Source of the DNA: PHAA01 sp963665865
Lineage (GTDB): Bacteria; Bacillota; Syntrophomonadia; Syntrophomonadales; Syntrophomonadaceae
Assembly (NCBI GenBank): GCA_963665865.2
Contig: CAXXWF010000001.1
Span: forward strand, 558,001-622,000
Reading direction: 5' to 3'
DNA length: 64,000 nt
The notes beneath the pieces were generated by a model. That model was given only the letters and a program-made list of their open reading frames with translations. It was not told the DNA's origin and made no database searches. The position numbers and the translations under genes were made by a program. This document shows, piece after piece, positions 61,056 through 64,000 of the stretch (the stretch's first letter is position 1; each line of letters opens with the position of its first letter).

Positions 61056-61070
61056 TGTATTAAGCACTTG

Positions 61071-61104
61071 AAGAGCTTGGATTTGCAAACCAAGCTCTTT
61101 TTTC
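61071..61104 (+). terminator. intrinsic terminator
   Basis: AAGAGCTTGG and CCAAGCTCTT arms (10 bases), nine-base loop, TTTTTTC tail. Confidence 0.85.
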
Positions 61105-61232
61105 ATGAACTGGATCGCTGCTTTTTGCAGTAGCTAAGGTTAGGAATTCTATTCTGATCTGCTGACTTGCCAAGGTTTGCATCGATGTGTAGAATTACTA
61201 ACAGGTTCAAATTTTGGAGTCAGGAGATCGCA

Positions 61233-62312
61233 ATGAAGGCGTTCAAATATGTATTGGGATATCTTTTATTAATACAACTGGCACTTCCTTATCTGCTTCC
61301 TTTCGATTTGATTTTTCGGGATCGCATGGATTATAACCTGGTCAAAGACAACCTGAGCAGTATTGATGTCATTTTGGATAACATCAGCCGTCAGATTAGA
61401 CAGGAACACCTGGAGAATTATATTATTATTCTGGGTGATTCGGTTGCCTACAGCGGTCCGGGCGATGCGAGTCAATCAATTGGCCATTATATGCAAGACT
61501 TGGCGGACGAGTCTTCCCTCTTAAGCCCTCCGCGGATATATAATCTGTCCATGCCGGCCATGCAGATGGGGGATATCTATACAATGCTTCTGAAGCTTGA
61601 CGAACATCAGATCTCTACCCAAAATCTAATCGTAGACGTAGCTTACCAGGGTTTTGTTGTCCGTAATCCTGATCCCGCTATAGTCTTTTGGCTCCAGGAG
61701 GATTTAAAGGCTCTGGATAGGGTCAGTTATGATCATGTGTTGGGAAATTTGGAGGCAAATACACATCATAATGATTCGACCCTGCAAACTGATGTTCATA
61801 AGTTGTTATGGGAAAACGTAGCGATCCTGCGCTGCAGTGGTTTTGTCAAGAAAGGCATGCTTCAGGAGGGTCGGGCTATAATAGGGGCCGGGCCGATGGA
61901 CGATTCGATTGGTGATGCTCGAGTTTGGTCTGCAAAGCCGGGTTTGCGTGAATTTCTGCGCCAGGCAGAATATGAACGGGATTTCTCCCCCCAGGACTTT
62001 GACCTGAGTAATGATAATCCTCAGATTTATTTCCTAGATAATATAATTGCCCATCAACAGGGTAAGCATACGCTCGTGTTTATGGCCGCAGCCAACCAGG
62101 AATTAATGAATGATAAGGTCAGTGCCCCAGGCTATGTCCGCAATCTGCAGCAGGTAGATAATTATTTTAAATCCCAGCCAGTCCAATATATAAATATGTA
62201 TGGTCAAATTAATTCTGATCTTTTTTCTGATCATCTGCATCTCGTTGCGGATGGTTACCGAGAATTGGCCAGAATGCTTTGGGATAATTTCGAAAAGGGA
62301 GATCGGTCCTGA
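61233..62312 (+). CDS. SGNH-type acetyltransferase/esterase partner of MBOAT
   Basis: A 359-residue protein with an N-terminal membrane anchor (FKYVLGYLLLIQLALPYLLP) and an extracytoplasmic SGNH-like domain. The nucleophile block is IILGDSVAYSGPGDA (about residue 72), the late Asp/His pair SDHLHLVADGYREL near the C-terminus. ATG at 61233 behind AGGAGATCGCA; the upstream frame is not coding. It overlaps the MBOAT gene by one base, the arrangement of AlgJ/X-AlgI, PatB-PatA or DltD-DltB pairs, so it likely transfers or removes acyl groups on a wall polymer or exopolysaccharide. Confidence 0.82.
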   Translation: MKAFKYVLGYLLLIQLALPYLLPFDLIFRDRMDYNLVKDNLSSIDVILDNISRQIRQEHLENYIIILGDSVAYSGPGDASQSIGHYMQDLADESSLLSPPRIYNLSMPAMQMGDIYTMLLKLDEHQISTQNLIVDVAYQGFVVRNPDPAIVFWLQEDLKALDRVSYDHVLGNLEANTHHNDSTLQTDVHKLLWENVAILRCSGFVKKGMLQEGRAIIGAGPMDDSIGDARVWSAKPGLREFLRQAEYERDFSPQDFDLSNDNPQIYFLDNIIAHQQGKHTLVFMAAANQELMNDKVSAPGYVRNLQQVDNYFKSQPVQYINMYGQINSDLFSDHLHLVADGYRELARMLWDNFEKGDRS

Positions 62313-63730
62313 TGCTATTTCACACCCCGGAATTTATGTTCTTGATGATAATTGCTTTTATTCCCTATTACTTCTTGTCAAAATGGCGTCTGTACATTTT
62401 GGCAGTAGTGGATATTATTTTCTACTCGGTTGGTGGGATAGGTTATTTGGGATTATTTCTTTTTATAGCCACTGCCACCTACTTATTGTCCTGGAAACTG
62501 CAGGGCGAGGGAAAAAAGTTTTATTTATGGCTGGCCATTGGTCTTAATGTAGGCAATCTGGTATTTTTTAAATACACTTTTTTTATCCTGACCAATTTGC
62601 AGAAATTTTTTGCGGTTCCGCTTTTAAATCAGAATTCATTTTTCCAACATCTGCTGCTGCCCATCGGCATTTCCTTTTATACTTTTGAATTGATTGCTTA
62701 TATAGTCGATGTATACCAGTGTAAAATACCGCCAGTGCGCTCCTGGATGGTATTTTGGGTATTCATCTCCTTTTTCCCTCATCGTGTGGCAGGGCCCATT
62801 ATGCGAGGCAAAGACCTCATTGCGCAGGTAGATAAACTACCAGCCATCCCGGTAGGAAATACCGTTTCTTTGGGATTAGCCTATCTGGCTATGGGTCTGG
62901 TAAAGAAGATAATCATTGCAGACAATATAGCGGTTTGGGCAAATAATTTTTTTGCGGCGAGTAGCGGTCTGAACAGCACCGGGGCCTGGGTGGCAGCCTA
63001 TTTATATACATTCCAAATCTATTACGACTTTTCTGCCTATAGCGAGATGGCAGTGGGGATTAGCTACCTGTTTGGAATAAAACTGGCCTTGAACTTCAAA
63101 ACCCCGTACCTCAGTGCGAACGCCACCGAATTCTGGAAAAGATGGCATATCACCCTATCCGAATGGATCAGGGACTATATTTACATTCCCCTGGGCGGCT
63201 CATGGTATGGTTCACGTCGCAAATATATTAACCTGTTCATAGCCATGGCAATTTCTGGACTGTGGCATGGAGCAGCCTGGACTTTTGTCATCTGGGGCAT
63301 GTATCACGGCATAATGTTGATAATACACAATATTTATGCTAAATGGGCAAAGCCGCAGTGGTTGGAGAGATTCAGCGGTACTCGATTCTGTCATGTTTTG
63401 ACCGTACTGGTGTTTTTCCAATTCATTACTGTAGGTTGGGTATTTTTCCGGGTGGATGGGATTGCCAACGCTGCCCGGATGGTATTCAAGATGCTGACAT
63501 TTAACCCCTTGCATTTTGATACTAACCTCGTGAAATATTTGGCGGTAATAGTATTTCTCTTCATTCTGCACATTGTGGAAAAATGGGGGCGGCATAACTA
63601 CCATAGACTGGCTGAAATCTGGCAGAGGTTCTTGCCTGCTCCGCTCCGGGCCTTGGCATATACTATGCTTATAATTATTCTGATTATTTCGATAAAGACT
63701 CAGAGCAGCTTCATATACTTCCAATTCTGA
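62312..63730 (+). CDS. MBOAT family O-acyltransferase (AlgI/DltB-like)
   Basis: A 472-residue polytopic membrane protein that moves acyl groups across the membrane to a partner. Family hallmarks are YYDFSAYSEMAVGISYLFG, NFKTPYLSANATEFWKRWHI, TLSEWIRDYIYIPLGGS and the catalytic His in MAISGLWHGAAWTFV. About 11 hydrophobic helices. Coupled to the SGNH gene through TGATG. The acceptor polymer cannot be told from the window; no alginate or dlt genes are present. Confidence 0.92.
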   Translation: MLFHTPEFMFLMIIAFIPYYFLSKWRLYILAVVDIIFYSVGGIGYLGLFLFIATATYLLSWKLQGEGKKFYLWLAIGLNVGNLVFFKYTFFILTNLQKFFAVPLLNQNSFFQHLLLPIGISFYTFELIAYIVDVYQCKIPPVRSWMVFWVFISFFPHRVAGPIMRGKDLIAQVDKLPAIPVGNTVSLGLAYLAMGLVKKIIIADNIAVWANNFFAASSGLNSTGAWVAAYLYTFQIYYDFSAYSEMAVGISYLFGIKLALNFKTPYLSANATEFWKRWHITLSEWIRDYIYIPLGGSWYGSRRKYINLFIAMAISGLWHGAAWTFVIWGMYHGIMLIIHNIYAKWAKPQWLERFSGTRFCHVLTVLVFFQFITVGWVFFRVDGIANAARMVFKMLTFNPLHFDTNLVKYLAVIVFLFILHIVEKWGRHNYHRLAEIWQRFLPAPLRALAYTMLIIILIISIKTQSSFIYFQF

Positions 63731-63758
63731 TAAAATGTTGCGACTGCCTAGAATTAAG

Positions 63759-63788
63759 AAAACCCGCCTTATAGCGGGTTTTATATTC
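63759..63788 (+). terminator. intrinsic terminator
   Basis: AAAACCCGC/GCGGGTTTT arms, six-base loop, then ATATTC. It lies between the MBOAT gene and the convergent tRNA-Pro and may serve both. Confidence 0.8.
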
Positions 63789-63792
63789 ATAA

Positions 63793-63869
<77 letters not shown>

Positions 63870-64000
63870 AACTTCTAAATGATAACATTGGCAGGGAAGT
63901 CATGTCAATTTGAAAGTCAGAGCTAGGTATTTATATCCGTCACATCCAGATAAGGGCTATAATAAAACTATAAATTGTCAATAATAATAATTGGTATGAT

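Overview
The window looks like chromosome of an anaerobic, endospore-forming Firmicute of the class Clostridia, most probably a syntrophic relative of Syntrophomonas. This placement is inferred from gene content, not from a search. The supporting content is a ferredoxin-linked 2-oxoacid oxidoreductase, YedF, a molybdo/tungstopterin gene set, a regulator built on a [FeFe]-hydrogenase-like domain, HrcA/CIRCE control of groESL, spore-coat-type proteins and strong GGAGG ribosome binding sites with many TTG/GTG starts.

Left part (1-24.4 kb) is mostly housekeeping. A leftward por operon (porC-porD-porA, then the first codons of porB) has a palindromic GntR/FadR-type operator at its promoter and a strongly structured 190-nt spacer before porB. 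It is followed rightward by yedF, acpS, nnrDE, a CBS protein, alr and the mazEF pair. A foldback/REP-like repeat, two hydrolase genes, a GH18-like secreted protein and udg come next. Then come the t6A/rimI set tsaE-tsaB-rimI-tsaD, lgt, a folate gene, a probable Moco/Tuco riboswitch with moaA, a moaC-MOSC fusion and mogA, groESL, tRNA-Leu and an MTA/SAH-type deaminase.

Middle part (24.5-46 kb) is accessory and spore- or signal-related. It has a BclA-type exosporium domain protein and a family of paralogous small membrane proteins in two mirrored pairs plus a half-length copy. Two CBO0543-family membrane proteins, a CheB-CheR fusion, a DUF3231-like protein, a hybrid histidine kinase and a Phd/ParE toxin-antitoxin pair follow. 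Three very small leftward genes precede a sigma-54 activator whose sensor keeps the four H-cluster cysteine positions. prfC, a long decayed stretch, an isochorismatase-like hydrolase and a base-composition-atypical katG end this part.

Right part (46.2-57.7 kb) is a decayed genomic island delimited by tRNA-Lys 3' fragments: intact tRNA-Lys at 57635-57710, 55-nt fragments at 47722 and 46315. It holds hicAB, an ECF sigma/anti-sigma pair, small secreted proteins, partly deleted duplicate copies of these, an IS1182-like remnant and a lactococcin-972-type ABC exporter whose permease carries an in-frame TGA. Four copies of a two-box motif (GTTGCAAAA, 11 nt, TTGTCTTTA) lie in front of island genes or remnants and are the best candidate for the promoter read by the island's ECF sigma factor.

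The end of the window (57.6-64 kb) has a five-tRNA cluster (Lys, Gln, His, Arg, Gly), aroF and tyrA behind a leader with an intrinsic terminator, a MORN-repeat protein, an SGNH/MBOAT polysaccharide O-acetylation pair and tRNA-Pro.
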